Position numbers and translations under genes: made by a program. Shown one piece after another: positions 22,519-32,555 of a DNA stretch of 64,000 nt. Location of the stretch: the NCBI GenBank assembly GCA_030280995.1, contig JASXTE010000004.1:39178797-39242796 (forward strand). Reading direction: 5' to 3'. Numbering within the stretch: the first letter of the stretch is position 1; every line of letters starts with the position of its first letter. Origin of the DNA: Hemileia vastatrix. Taxonomy: Eukaryota > Basidiomycota > Pucciniomycetes > Pucciniales > Zaghouaniaceae. Below the pieces are notes generated by a model. It was not told where the DNA came from, made no database searches, and was given only the letters and a program-made list of their open reading frames with translations.

Positions 22519-23120
22519 CTTTCTTTCTATAAAGAATGCACACTCAGTTATATGTGGGTCCTTTAGCTAGATAATTGTGGAATTAGTTAAGTTCTCTTTT
22601 TGTCATTTTCAATATCATTTTTCAAATTTTTGGGAAATTTTGAAAAAAAGAGTCAGAATCAGGGTTAGGTTTATTCATATCTCATTTCCTTCTAACTGAA
22701 GACTCTTCTGAAGACTACCTTTCACTTCTAAAAAATAGTTTTCAATTTGGTTGAGTGGTTTCTGAGAAATATACATTTAAGGTTGAGCCTTATTTTTACA
22801 CAATCTTCTTTTTTTTGCTTTGTTATTACATAATAGGGGGTGTCAGTTCTGGCAAATCCGCACTTACAAATCCGCACTTAAATAAGTGCGGATTTCCAAA
22901 ACACACTAGCCCCAAGACTGGTGGATTTCAAAATGAAATAAGTCACTTATTTCACTCAAATCCGCACTTTCTAAACCAGAAGTGCTGATTTCACCATCAA
23001 GTCCCATTTCACTGATTTGTCAGAATCATCCCATTCATACGCAGCACTCCGCAGCATAACACTTCATAACTCAAAACATCGTACATAACTTACATCTTCA
23101 TATCATATCATATAAGAGTT

Positions 23121-23745
23121 ATGCCTTCCTCACTTTCAAATCGTGATAAATTACATAAAGCAATGACTTTCATGGCTCTTGAACTGCTCTTGGACTCTGA
23201 TTGCGATTCTGATTCTGATCTAGAAGAAGATTTTGTCTTTTTATCAAAAATGGCCATGAAACGTTACCTTCTTCCCAGAAAGCCTCAAGTACTTCATACC
23301 CCCAAGTACACCATCCAAACACTTCTTAAACTATCTACACCCAGTTTTGGACAGCTGTTCAGGACTTCTCAGGAATGTTTCTTTAAATTGCTTGAGCTTA
23401 TTCAGGATCATCCCATATTTCACAATAATTCTCAAAAAGAACAACAACATCCTTCAATTCAATTGGCCATCACACTATGTCATTTGGGTTCAAATGGTAA
23501 TGGAGCCGCTTTGAAACGTTTAGAAAATGTCTTTGATTTAGGGTATGGTTCAGTTAACACTTATACCAAACAATGTATCACTGCCATCAACTCCTTGTAA
23601 TCTCAACTTCTCACCTGGCCAACAAAAGAAGAGCGACTTGAATCATATCAGGTTATGCAAGCAGAGGGCTTCCCAGGATGTATTGGTTTTGTTGATGGTA
23701 CTGCTATTCCTTTGAGCCAGAAACCTGCTCAAGGTTGAAACAATT
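23121..23745 (+). pseudogene. Harbinger transposase of element E, C-terminally truncated
   Basis: This is the best-preserved transposase N-terminus in the window: 159 open codons from MPSSLSNRDKLHKAM, through LGSNGNGAALKRLENVF and YTKQCITAINSL, to a stop. In the same frame after the stop follow the block with the first catalytic Asp (GCIGFVDGTAIPLSQKP) and another stop. The second Asp and the Glu are missing; the sequence runs directly into the hairpin module and a CACTA MITE. An acidic stretch rich in Asp and Ser (DSDCDSDSDLEED) lies near residue 27-40. It cannot be active. Confidence 0.75.
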
Positions 23746-23830
23746 ACTTTCACATTCTTGTCAAAAATTTTCACCAAAATATTTACAAGTCAAAAAAATT
23801 CTATATCTGTTTTAAAAAATTGGCAATACT

Positions 23831-24080
23831 CACTATGCAATATAGGGGGTGGACTTGCTAGCTAGTCCTCAAACTGAACTCAGATGGAACTCAGACTGAA
23901 CTCAGACTGAACTCAGACTGAACTCTACTTGAACACCCACCTAAAACTGTTCTGCTGAGTGGTGTTCATCCCTGATTGTATGGTTCCTTTATCAATAGCT
24001 CAATGTGTGTTCAATCGGTGGTGAGTTTGGGTCCAAGGTTGCGGACTCGCTAGCAAGTCCGCCCCCCATATTGTGTGGTG
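23831..24080. mobile_element. CACTA-type MITE 2, TSD ACT, inserted in the hairpin module of E
   Basis: A 250-bp element with ends CACTATGCAATATAGGGGG and CCCCATATTGTGTGGTG, flanked by ACT at 23828-23830 and 24081-24083. Inside are the GGACTTGCTAGC repeats at both ends and a tandem of about five CTGAACTCAGA units. Removing it restores the GGCAATAC..CTCCCCTG start of the hairpin module, which confirms the boundaries. Confidence 0.9.
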
Positions 24081-24081
24081 A

Positions 24082-24208
24082 CTCTCCCCTGCATTTTATT
24101 GAAGCAAGGGGTGGATATCACCAAAATTTTTCTAAGTCATCAATTTCACATGTCAGATTTGAAAATTTGGCAATACCCCCCCTGCATTTTATTGAAGTAA
24201 GTGGTGGA
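24082..24208 (-). terminator. Paired hairpins 3' of the element E dioxygenase gene
   Basis: Two units, each with CCCCTGCATTTTATTGAAG followed by a GGTGG block, lie at 24082-24114 and about 24175-24208. Both pair on themselves (CCCCTGC with GCAAGGGG in the first). On the gene strand each loop reads CTTCAATAAAATGC, placing AATAAA in sense orientation about 300-400 bp downstream of the dioxygenase stop. Confidence 0.55.
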
Positions 24209-24507
24209 AGTCATCTAAATTTAATATAATTACGTAAATTATTAAATAAATATCTAATATATATCACTTTCCCTAGTTTAAAGTAATGACAATCCCTCAA
24301 GCCAAAATGCAGACCAAGTCTAGAAACAAAAGTTTGGGACTTTCCACAGGTATAGGCTAGAGGAACCCCATGAAACAAATAAATGTTATCATGATTACCT
24401 TTTATACAAAACAAGGTTGTTGGCCCATTACTTTAGTTGAGGAAATTGATACATAAAAAATATTTATTAAAAATTTACGAAAAAATATAAATTTTTTGAT
24501 GACAACT

Positions 24508-25140
24508 CTAATCCCCATACTTTTTGGATCTAAATAAAGTTTTTTTAAATCGATTAACTTTACCTTCTTTCATCACCTTATTGATTCTTTGAATCAACTT
24601 ATGACTGATTTGAAATGAGCAACCAAAATGTGTTAAATCTTGACAGGATTCCAAACCAGGAGGAGCTTTGGTCGTTTGATGATTATCCTTAGAAGAATTC
24701 CAAATAGTTTCGATGATACCATTTCCCAAACCAAAATCAATGATGCACCGGTGGTCTGGAAAATATAAACCATGTCATTTGATTTTAGCTGGAGATGGTA
24801 TTGGTTGGCCAGTAATCGGTTTGATATATGAGAATATACCAAAAGTAAGAAAATTGGTGTCCTTGGTATCGGTGTGAATTTTATTGTGAAATCCAGAATG
24901 AGTGATAATAACATTAGAAAATAAAAGATATTCATGGCTAATATCTTCCCATTCGGAGTCACACCAATTCGGTATTCCAACTTTGGTTGCAAGTTCATGA
25001 TTTTTTTCAAATGCTTTATTACAGTGCTTTTTGAGTCAAAGAGCAAGAAAAGAGTTAAAGGAAGGTAGAGTGTCCCATAGGCAAAAATCTTCATCTTTTT
25101 GAGCTTTAGTGATATTCTTGAGCAACGAATATATGCCTAT
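24508..25140 (-). pseudogene. TET/JBP-like dioxygenase of element E
   Basis: Reading leftward from about 25140 the protein shows GIYSLLKNITKAQKDED, then VGIPNWCDSEWEDIS, then VIITHSGFHNKIHTDTKD with the HxD as H-T-D, FLTFGIFSYIKPITGQ, GLYFPDHRCIIDFGLGNG, IIETIWNSS and NHQTTKAPPGLE, where His is the likely third iron ligand. It ends with THFGCSFQISHKL and a basic tail. One stop lies near the N-terminal block and another before HGLYF; otherwise the frame is intact. The first 150 or so residues seen in elements A and H are absent, so this copy is 5'-truncated against the 165-bp repeats. Confidence 0.65.
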
Positions 25141-25199
25141 ATAATTGAAATGCCTAGAAAATAATCATGTAAGAGTTTCAGAATCCTTATCCTCTAAAT

Positions 25200-25560
25200 A
25201 TGCTATATAAAAATGTGAAGTAAGACAAGTGAAATTTGGAAAAAAGGCGCAACTTCAAAGGTCAAAATCTCAGCAACCACTGAACCTAATTCAAACCTGT
25301 TTGAGGGAAATGAAAGATATGCTTTAGTAGAATATTCAGTTAAAGGAAATGTGATTTAAATAAACCTAACCCTAATTTGTTACGTAAAAAAATGAAATAA
25401 AAATTTAAATTGGGAAAAAAAAGGCTCAACTTTAACGGTCAATATCTCAGCAACCACTGAATCAAATTCAAATCTGTTTGTGGGAAATGAAAGGTAGCCT
25501 TCAGGAGAATCTTCAGTAAAAAGAAAATTAGATTTGAATAAACCTAACCCTAATTCCGAG
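25200..25560 (-). repeat. Two tandem copies of a ~165-bp repeat upstream of the dioxygenase
   Basis: Each unit, read on the minus strand, runs from a GGGTTAGGTTTATT block through a TTTCATTTCCC block to TTCAGTGGTTGCTGAGAT. The same unit occurs at about 22620-22800 and 26960-27220 in element D and twice at about 58810-59170 in element F, always on the 5' side of a dioxygenase gene or its remains. Its role is unknown; a promoter repeat is one option. Confidence 0.65.
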
Positions 25561-27779
25561 TCTGATTTTTAAAATTTTACAAAAACTTGAAAAGTGGTAA
25601 TGAAGATGAGATCAAAAGGAGTTTTATAAGTTCACTGTTATCCAGATAAGAGTCATACATATATTTAAGTATGAACTTTTCATAAAAGGAATGAGATATC
25701 ATATAGGCATGAAAAAAAAGGAGATGAAACTTACCTTGATTGAAAAGTAGGAAAAATAGAGTGAGAAAGATTGATGTTGGAATTGTGGGGAAATTGAATA
25801 TGGAGTAAGTGAAATGCATAAAGAATGTGCAATGTATGTGTTTCAATGAAATGGAGCCAAAAAAAAGTGAAATAAGGGAAAGGGGGGATATTGACCATGC
25901 CAAGGAGGGATGAAGAGTAGGGTGATGGAGCTAAAAAAGAAAGTAAAGAGGGAGAGAAAAAAAGGTTAATTATACCATTGAAATCCAAAATAACCACTTA
26001 AAAAAAAATTTAGATAAAAAAAATAAAATAAACAGAAAAAAACAAAAAAAATTATAATTAGTAATCAAAAAATCAAAAAAAAGAATAAAGTGACTTACCT
26101 GGAGAGATGAGATGACAAAATGAATGAAACCAAATTGTTTGAGGGATGTTGGAGGAGAATAGGAAAAGGATATGAGGGATGAATGAAAAAAAAAAATCAC
26201 TGACAAAATATGCGATTTCAGAAAATATGCGATTTCATGTTGAGCTGGTGAAAGAAAACCAATGAGCCATCCAAAAAAAAAAATTTCACCGTAAATTCCA
26301 AAAAAAATGAATATGCAACAAACCAAAATACCAACCCAAGTGAATGAAGTACACAAAGAGGACATTTGGAGAGTACAAAATGGTATGTGAAAGAAAGGGA
26401 TGATGTGGCCAACATGTGGTTTTGAAAAAAAAATCACGAAAAAAGTGCTGATTTGAGGTCAGAACTGACACCCATAGAAAAAAGATTAAGAAGTAGAAGA
26501 AATAAGTAAAAAAGAATGTAAAAATGCCTGGTCAAAATATTGAAAATGTCAGGAAGGGGTGTGTGCCGAGGATTGATGGGTAGGTAGCGAGGAAGGTCAG
26601 TGTGTCACATGTGACAGGGATGGGGTAAGAAAGGAAGGGATGTTTTGTGGCCAAAATGTGGTTGTGAAAAAAAACGGGAAAAAAGTGCTGATTTGAGGTC
26701 ATAACTGACACCCTTTTTTGAAATAAGTGACTTTTTTGCAAAATTTAAGTGCTGATTTGTAAGTGCTGATTTGGTTTGAAATCCGCACTTAAGTTAAGTG
26801 CGGATTTGCCAGAACTGACACCCCCTATTATATAGGTTTTATATTTCATTCAAGTACCTGAAAATTACATTTGGATTAGTATTTGATTCTTGACTGATTC
26901 TCTCTACAATAATTTAATAAATATTTTGTAAACTTTTGTAAAATAGGTCTCATCTTTTATTATGAATGGATACACCAATATATACAAGACACTTCTCTGG
27001 ATAATGGTGGACTTATTGAACCCCTGTTGAGGTCATTTCACCATCACTTCTCAAATTTTTATGCAATTTTAAAAAAAAAGTTGGAATTAGTGTCAGGTTT
27101 ATTTGAATCTCATGTCCTTTTTACTGAAGACTCTCCTGAAGCCTGCCTTTCATTTACCATAAATGCTTATGAATTTGGTTCTGTGGTTGCTAAGATAATG
27201 ACCTTTAATATTGTGTCTTTTTTTGCACTATTTTTCTTTTCTTTTTCCTGCTTTGATACTACATACTTAACAAATAAAGCTTCTGAGATACTTACATCAT
27301 GATAATTTGCATACTTGTAACAGTAATATTGCAATTCTGAAGAAAATCTCAAGTTAACTGATTTCATTTTCACTCTTGGGGAACTTTTGGATCTATTTTG
27401 GTACACTTTTGGCATTTTTTTGGCTTTTACTTTTTTGTGTTTATAATTGTGGTATTATGTTAAAATAATTGAGTATTCTATTTCTATAAATTTTACATGC
27501 AAAGTAGGGAGTCAAAGAAAGATTTTCATTTTTCTCTTTTAATGTCATAATTTAGCATATGTAAGTCATTTATCCACTTTCATTACTTGAGGCTTTAGAC
27601 CATCAAGCTGTGCTGCTGTGGTATCATATCTAAATTGATTTGTGACATGTTTTCTTGAATTTACTTGTGAATCACATTTATTTTCTTGAATTCTACTACT
27701 TTCTCTTTGTGTCTTACTTTGAATGAATATTTTATTTTTGATTTATGCAATTTAATTGAAATTTTACAATCTGAACCCC

Positions 27780-27830
27780 CTTCTAGAATAAAATTCAGGG
27801 GGAGGTATTGCCATTTTTTTGAATTGAGAA
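27780..27830 (+). terminator. Hairpin remnant of the lost element D dioxygenase gene
   Basis: CTAGAATAAAATTCAGGGGG is followed by AGGTATTGCC and a T run, matching the 3' hairpin module in the sense + direction. The coding part of the dioxygenase is missing upstream, leaving only its tail and the 165-bp repeat. Confidence 0.45.
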
Positions 27831-27935
27831 TTTAAGAAAAAAAAGTTTAAAAAAAATCAACTTTTTGTATTTTAGACTTAAAAATTTGAAGGAATATAAA
27901 TTTTGCATTATACATATAGAATTTTACATGCTTAC

Positions 27936-28233
27936 TGTTAAGACCTAAGAGGGAAGAATACTACTAATTCTAGAGCTAGCCAAGTACAGGACTGACTATG
28001 CTGATATAAGCAGGCAGATTAGCTAGAATTACTATTTTAGGGCCACCAAAAGTGAGAGTTACAACTCCAGGAGACTAAGAAGTAACTGGATTATCAAATA
28101 AGTTGTCTGATGAGGAACACTCCACAGTGCTTGCCCCATAAAACCCCATTATTCAATATCCCTCCCTTCTTCCTCTACAATGCATAGCCCCTAAGGTAAC
28201 TATCCTCCTCATCTCTCAACCCAGATGCTAACA
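27936..28233. mobile_element. Small solo LTR (298 bp), TSD CTTAC
   Basis: The element starts TGTTAAGACC and ends AGATGCTAACA, giving TGTTA..TAACA ends. It is flanked by CTTAC at 27931-27935 and 28234-28238. A CCCATAAAACCCC block near 28135 is a possible core promoter. Size and ends suit a copia-type or TRIM LTR, but no internal sequence is available to decide. It sits between the hairpin remnant and the transposase of D. Confidence 0.75.
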
Positions 28234-28414
28234 CTTACACAGATTCATATTAGATTAAAAACATGAATTCAACAATGTACAAGATTTCTATGGTAACTAA
28301 TTACATTTTTTTTAAAAAACATGACCAAGTAATGAAAAAATTTTGTACATAAAACATATCTGGTGAAAAAAAGAACTGGCACTCTTTAAAACAGAAAATA
28401 AAATGCTACCTCTT

Positions 28415-29048
28415 ATTTTTTTTCAAAGTGATTGTTTCCACCTTGAGAAGATTTCTGATTCAGTGGGATAGTTTTACCATCAAAAAAACCAATTTATCTC
28501 ATGAAACCCTTTACTTTAATAAACTGAGATTATTCAAGTTGCTCTTTTTTGGTTTGCCAAGAAAGAAATTGGGAACATAAGTAAAGAATAGCAATGATGC
28601 TTCATTTTGTATAGCTATTAATTTAAACAAATCCTGAATCAAAGATATTTTTCAAGTTTTTCAAGGCAGATCCATTGCCATTGGAGCCGAAATGGAATAG
28701 TATGATGGCTCATTGAATTGAAGGATTGTGTTGTTTTTGAGAATTGTTGTGAAACATGGGGTGATCCTGAATAAGCTCAAACAATTTAAGGAAGTTTTCC
28801 TGGGAAGTCCTGAATAGATGTGTAAAACTGGGTGCAGATAAATTTAGGTGTGTTTAGATGGTGTACTTAGGGGTATGAAGTACTTTAGGATATCTTGGAA
28901 GAAGGTAAAATTTCCTGGCCATTTTTAATAAAAAAAAATCTTCTTCAAAATCAGGATCAGAATCACAATCAGAGTCTAAGAGCAGACCAAGAGCCATGAA
29001 AGTCATTGCTTCATGCAGTTTTTCATGATTTCAGAGTGATGAAGGCAT
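28415..29048 (-). pseudogene. Harbinger transposase remnant of element D
   Basis: Reading leftward from the ATG at 29048, the copy parallels that of element E (acidic DSDCDSDPDFEED-like stretch, PRYPK, GSNGNGSALK, then FDGKTIPLNQK with the first catalytic Asp). Stops and small deletions interrupt it, and the second half of the catalytic domain is lacking. Confidence 0.6.
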
Positions 29049-29346
29049 GACTATTATATGATATAAAAATTTAAATGTTGTAGAATGTTTTGAGTTATAA
29101 AGTGTTATTCTGCAGAGTGCTTCATATAAATGGGATGGTGCTTACAAATTAGTAAAATAGGACTTTATGGTGAAATCAGAACTTTTGGTTGAGAAAGTGT
29201 GGATTTTAGTGAAATAAGTGGCTTATTTCACTTTTAAAATCCACCAGTGTTGGGGCTAGTGTGTTTTGGAAATCTGTACTTATATAAGTGCACATTTTTA
29301 AGTGTGGGCTTTCCAGAACTGACATCCCCTATTATATGGCTACAAT

Positions 29347-29585
29347 CACCACACAATATGAGAAGTGGACTTGCTAGTGAGTCTGCAACCTTGGACCCAA
29401 ACTCACCACAGATTGAACACACTTTGAGCTATTGATAAAGGAACCATAAAGTCAGGGATGAACAACACTCAGAAGAACAGTTTTAGGTGGGTGTTCAAGT
29501 AGAGTTCATTATGGGTTCAGTCTGGGTTCCATCTGAGTTCAGGTTGAGGACTTGCTAGCAAGTCCACCCCCTATATTGCGTAGTG
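29347..29585. mobile_element. CACTA-type MITE 3, TSD AAT
   Basis: A 239-bp copy with ends CACCACACAATATG and CCTATATTGCGTAGTG, flanked by AAT at 29344-29346 and 29586-29588. It is in reverse orientation to MITE 2 and lies 16 bp outside the right end of Harbinger D. Confidence 0.9.
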
Positions 29586-32124
29586 AATATTTATACTTTT
29601 GCATTGATTATGGTTTCTTTATGGTGAATGGATAATTTATTTTGTAAATAATCAAGCCATTATTTTGTGGCACACAAAAAAGTGTGATATTTGAGTATAA
29701 AGTTGAGATTTTAAAGTGATAGATGAGATGAGGAGAATAGATAGCAAAAAATTAAATTTTATATTTAAGTACACAATAATGATTAGAAAAGGGTAAGGGA
29801 GATGGATAAAAATTAAAAAAAATGATGAAATGTAATATTTGACTATAAAATTATGATTTGTAAGTTTTAAGTGAAATGATTAAATTCTAGTAAAGGATGA
29901 AGTATGATGTTTGAGTGTAAAATTGAGATGGAAAAGTGTGAAATTAGAAAATAAAAAAGCTAGAAAATTTTAAAATGCTATAAAGAAGTATAAAATTTTT
30001 TTGTGAGGGAAAAGTGACAATTGAGAGCAGTAAATAGTTATAAAATTTTGAAATGTGATATCGTAGTATCAAGTTAACATGGTAAAGTGGTAAATAATAA
30101 GAATAAAAATTAAGTGAATGATGAGATGTAATATCTGAATATAAAATTTTCATGGAAATTTTCCAAGTGAGTCTCATGAGTAAAGTAAAACTTTATCAAT
30201 GTGAAGAATAGTGATAATGTTTTATGAAAAGGTGAAGTGGCTAGGAAGTTAAAAAAGGTTACTTAAAGATCAAGAAAAAGTTACCAAATGAGTGCTGATC
30301 AAATGTTGGTCATGTTCATGATGATTATCAGTCAAACTTTAAAATTAACTCAATGTGGACTTGCATGCAGGTCCCCCTGTAGTTTTTCTTTGGTAATGCT
30401 TGTGATTCAAGTGAATCTGCAGTATGGGTATGGCCAGGTAATGGGTAGTAGCATGTTGATGGTCAGCCCCTTTAGTGAAATGAAGATGAAATAAAGAAAA
30501 TCATCTTGTAATTAGAATTTTTAGTAAATTAAAAATACACACTTTCCTTAATAAATAAAACACTCCACTTATTCATATTGATAATAGCCAGCATAGTAAG
30601 TAAATGCATACAAAAAGTAGCACATAACCAGTCACACTGAAGTTGAGTTCTTTACTTTGAGTAAGTCAAATTCAACCTTTTGCGTGAAATTTAAAAATTA
30701 TAATTAAATCATAATGTGAGGTAGGTCCAGTTACAATTCAATCTTAGATGAATTCATTGATTAATTTCCATACCAATGACAGATTACTTCTACTCATTTG
30801 AGAGTAGCCATTTCCTTTGTCTTAAAGTTGGAATTTGGAGCCAAGGAAAAATAAAAAAAGATACTATTTTCCTCATCTTATAAAATGAAAAAAAGGAAAT
30901 TCCTCAATGATAAGAGAAAAGTGAAGAAAAACCCATTTTGATACAGGGAGTTGTGAGGATTACTGAGATGGTGGTGGTAGTGAAAAATGAATTTAAAGAT
31001 CAAAAAAATGAATTCTGGGTGATTAACATTTTTTCCTGGTAATTGCACAACATTGAGTTAAGTCAAACTTTTCTCAAAAGAAAGTAATTTTGAAATGATT
31101 TTACATAAATTTAAAAAAAATAATTGCCATATTTCACCCAGATTTTTAGCTGAATCAATTTTTTCAAGATACAGAAAGATTAAAATGATTAATCCAAACC
31201 TTATAAGATATTCAGACTTAAAATCAAAGTAAAATTGACATAGTTGTAACCATTTGAAAATATTATGTGTTTTTTGCTAATGAGTGCTCTATCTCACTCA
31301 AATTTTTATCCAAAATCATCTTTTCAAGATATAGAAAAATTAAGATGATGAATCAAAATATTATGAGATGTTTAAACTAAAAATAAATAAAAAATTGGTA
31401 AAGCAAAATAAGAGTGAATGAGTGGAGGGAGAAGGGATGAGCTCATTTAAACTATTTATAATGCTTAACAGGATATCTACAACATTATAAAATCATGAAG
31501 GGAGCCATATTGAAAATTAATGAGAGTGAAATTCTTTGGTGGTGTGTATAGGATGAGGGAAAGGTGGTGGCTGGAAGAAGAGAATATCAAAAAAGAGTTA
31601 TGAGAACTTCTTGAAGTACTGTACATAGAATGAAGGGAAGTGAAAAATAGACAAGTTGTGATTATGCAAAACTAAGAAAAAAAGGAAGATTTGGTTAGAG
31701 CTTTGATACATCAATCACCAATGAAACAACTAATTTTGAAAAATAAAATGGTGGAAGAAGATTGGGGTGTAATTATTTTAATCTACCATTAAATTAATGG
31801 CGAGAGAAAATACTTATTTAGCCCCTATTACAAGTGTTCAGAAGAGCTTTTCCAAGAGAAATTCATTTTTTTGCTCATATTTACATTGAGAACCAGCAAT
31901 TCTCTCAAAATTGAAGAATAAAATAATGAAACAAAATTTCCAAAAAAATTACACTTAAAACAGACAGAGTTTTTCAAATAGAAGAGCTAGATTGGAAAGT
32001 ACATACCCATTAATATAACCTGGAATTATTGAAATTTAATGGGCTGAATTTAAATAAAATTAGAAATTAAAACTCCTGAAATTTTTGTGATTAAATTATA
32101 AAAATTTGAAAAAAAATAGCTAAA
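29586..32124. other. 2.5-kb AT-rich interval with degenerate repeats and a probable F-family relic
   Basis: At 29690-30170 a loose repeat with the core GATGAAATGTAATATTTGA..TATAAAAT occurs about five times. Around 31740-31800, GGTGGAAGAAGATTGGGGT followed by an ACCATTAAATTAATGG block resembles the subterminal right end of element F (GTGGAAGATAATTGGGGT, then GCAATTAATTTAATTGC), pointing to a decayed F-family element. No gene is supported. Confidence 0.45.
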
Positions 32125-32555
32125 AGGGGGTCTCAAATCTAACCAAACATTCCTAGTATGCTAAGTTTGAAAAATGCCCCCAAAACACCCCATGAAACAT
32201 GGCTGAATTGACACTTGGGGTCTCAAACATGGGCTCAAATATGTCCTACTGTTTTACAATTCTCTCAACCAAAATTCAGCCCACCAATAACAAAATCCTC
32301 TCAATAAGCTGCACATCACCTTCCTTCCATCCTAACCCATATAATCCACATCACATTGCTTCTTTCCAAGTTCTTTTTAAAATCAGATTTTTCTCCTTCA
32401 CACCACATTAAGTCTATGAATTTTTATTCCTTTATTTATCAAGGTTATCTTCTCAAATTGGTATCCTCACAACTTTATATTTTTATTAAATGCATCATAA
32501 ATATAATCAAGGTCCAAAATTTTCTGAATCTCATAAAAATAATCAATAATTTCCT

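Larger units (their letters stand above)
22835..26826 (+). mobile_element. PIF/Harbinger element E nested in D, same family, opposite orientation
   Basis: Ends AGGGGGTGTCAGTTCTGG and CCAGAACTGACACCCCCT lie inside D and share about 30 bp of near-perfect terminal repeat that includes AATCCGCACTT. Just inside each end is a CpG-containing palindrome (CCGCACTTA..TAAGTGCGG). The flanks are AAT (left) and ATT (right), so the 3-bp duplication is not exact. Contents are a truncated transposase (+), a CACTA MITE, the hairpin module, a TET-like gene (-), two copies of a roughly 165-bp repeat, and the right-type end with an internal duplication. Confidence 0.7.
20812..29330 (-). mobile_element. PIF/Harbinger element D, outer copy, TSD ATT
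   Basis: The ends are AGGGGATGTCAGTTCTGG and its complement CCAGAACTGACATCCCCT, both with the same G-to-A variant, flanked by ATT at 20809-20811 and 29331-29333. The left end in this window carries the right-type subterminal sequence (GTGTCAGTTATGAC) and the right end carries the left-type sequence (CACACTAGCCCC region), so D is in reverse orientation. Its transposase remnant (28415-29048, -) reads inward from 29330. Element E, a solo LTR (21756-22518) and a 298-bp LTR (27936-28233) are inserted in it. The dioxygenase is reduced to its 3' tail and hairpin near 27600-27830. Confidence 0.75.

Noticed and set aside
24633..25094. 153-codon leftward frame as a separate gene
   Set aside because: It is an out-of-frame reading of the dioxygenase; the motif-bearing frame is the neighbouring one.
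25577..26437. Leftward Phe/Leu/Ser-rich frames of 88-155 codons
   Set aside because: They overlap in several frames in A-rich right-end sequence of element E and recur as non-coding sequence in element F.
20812..26826. Pairing of 20812 with 26826 and 22835 with 29330 as two elements
   Set aside because: This would require interlocking, non-nested elements; the terminal-repeat variants and the ATT duplication support 20812-29330 enclosing 22835-26826.
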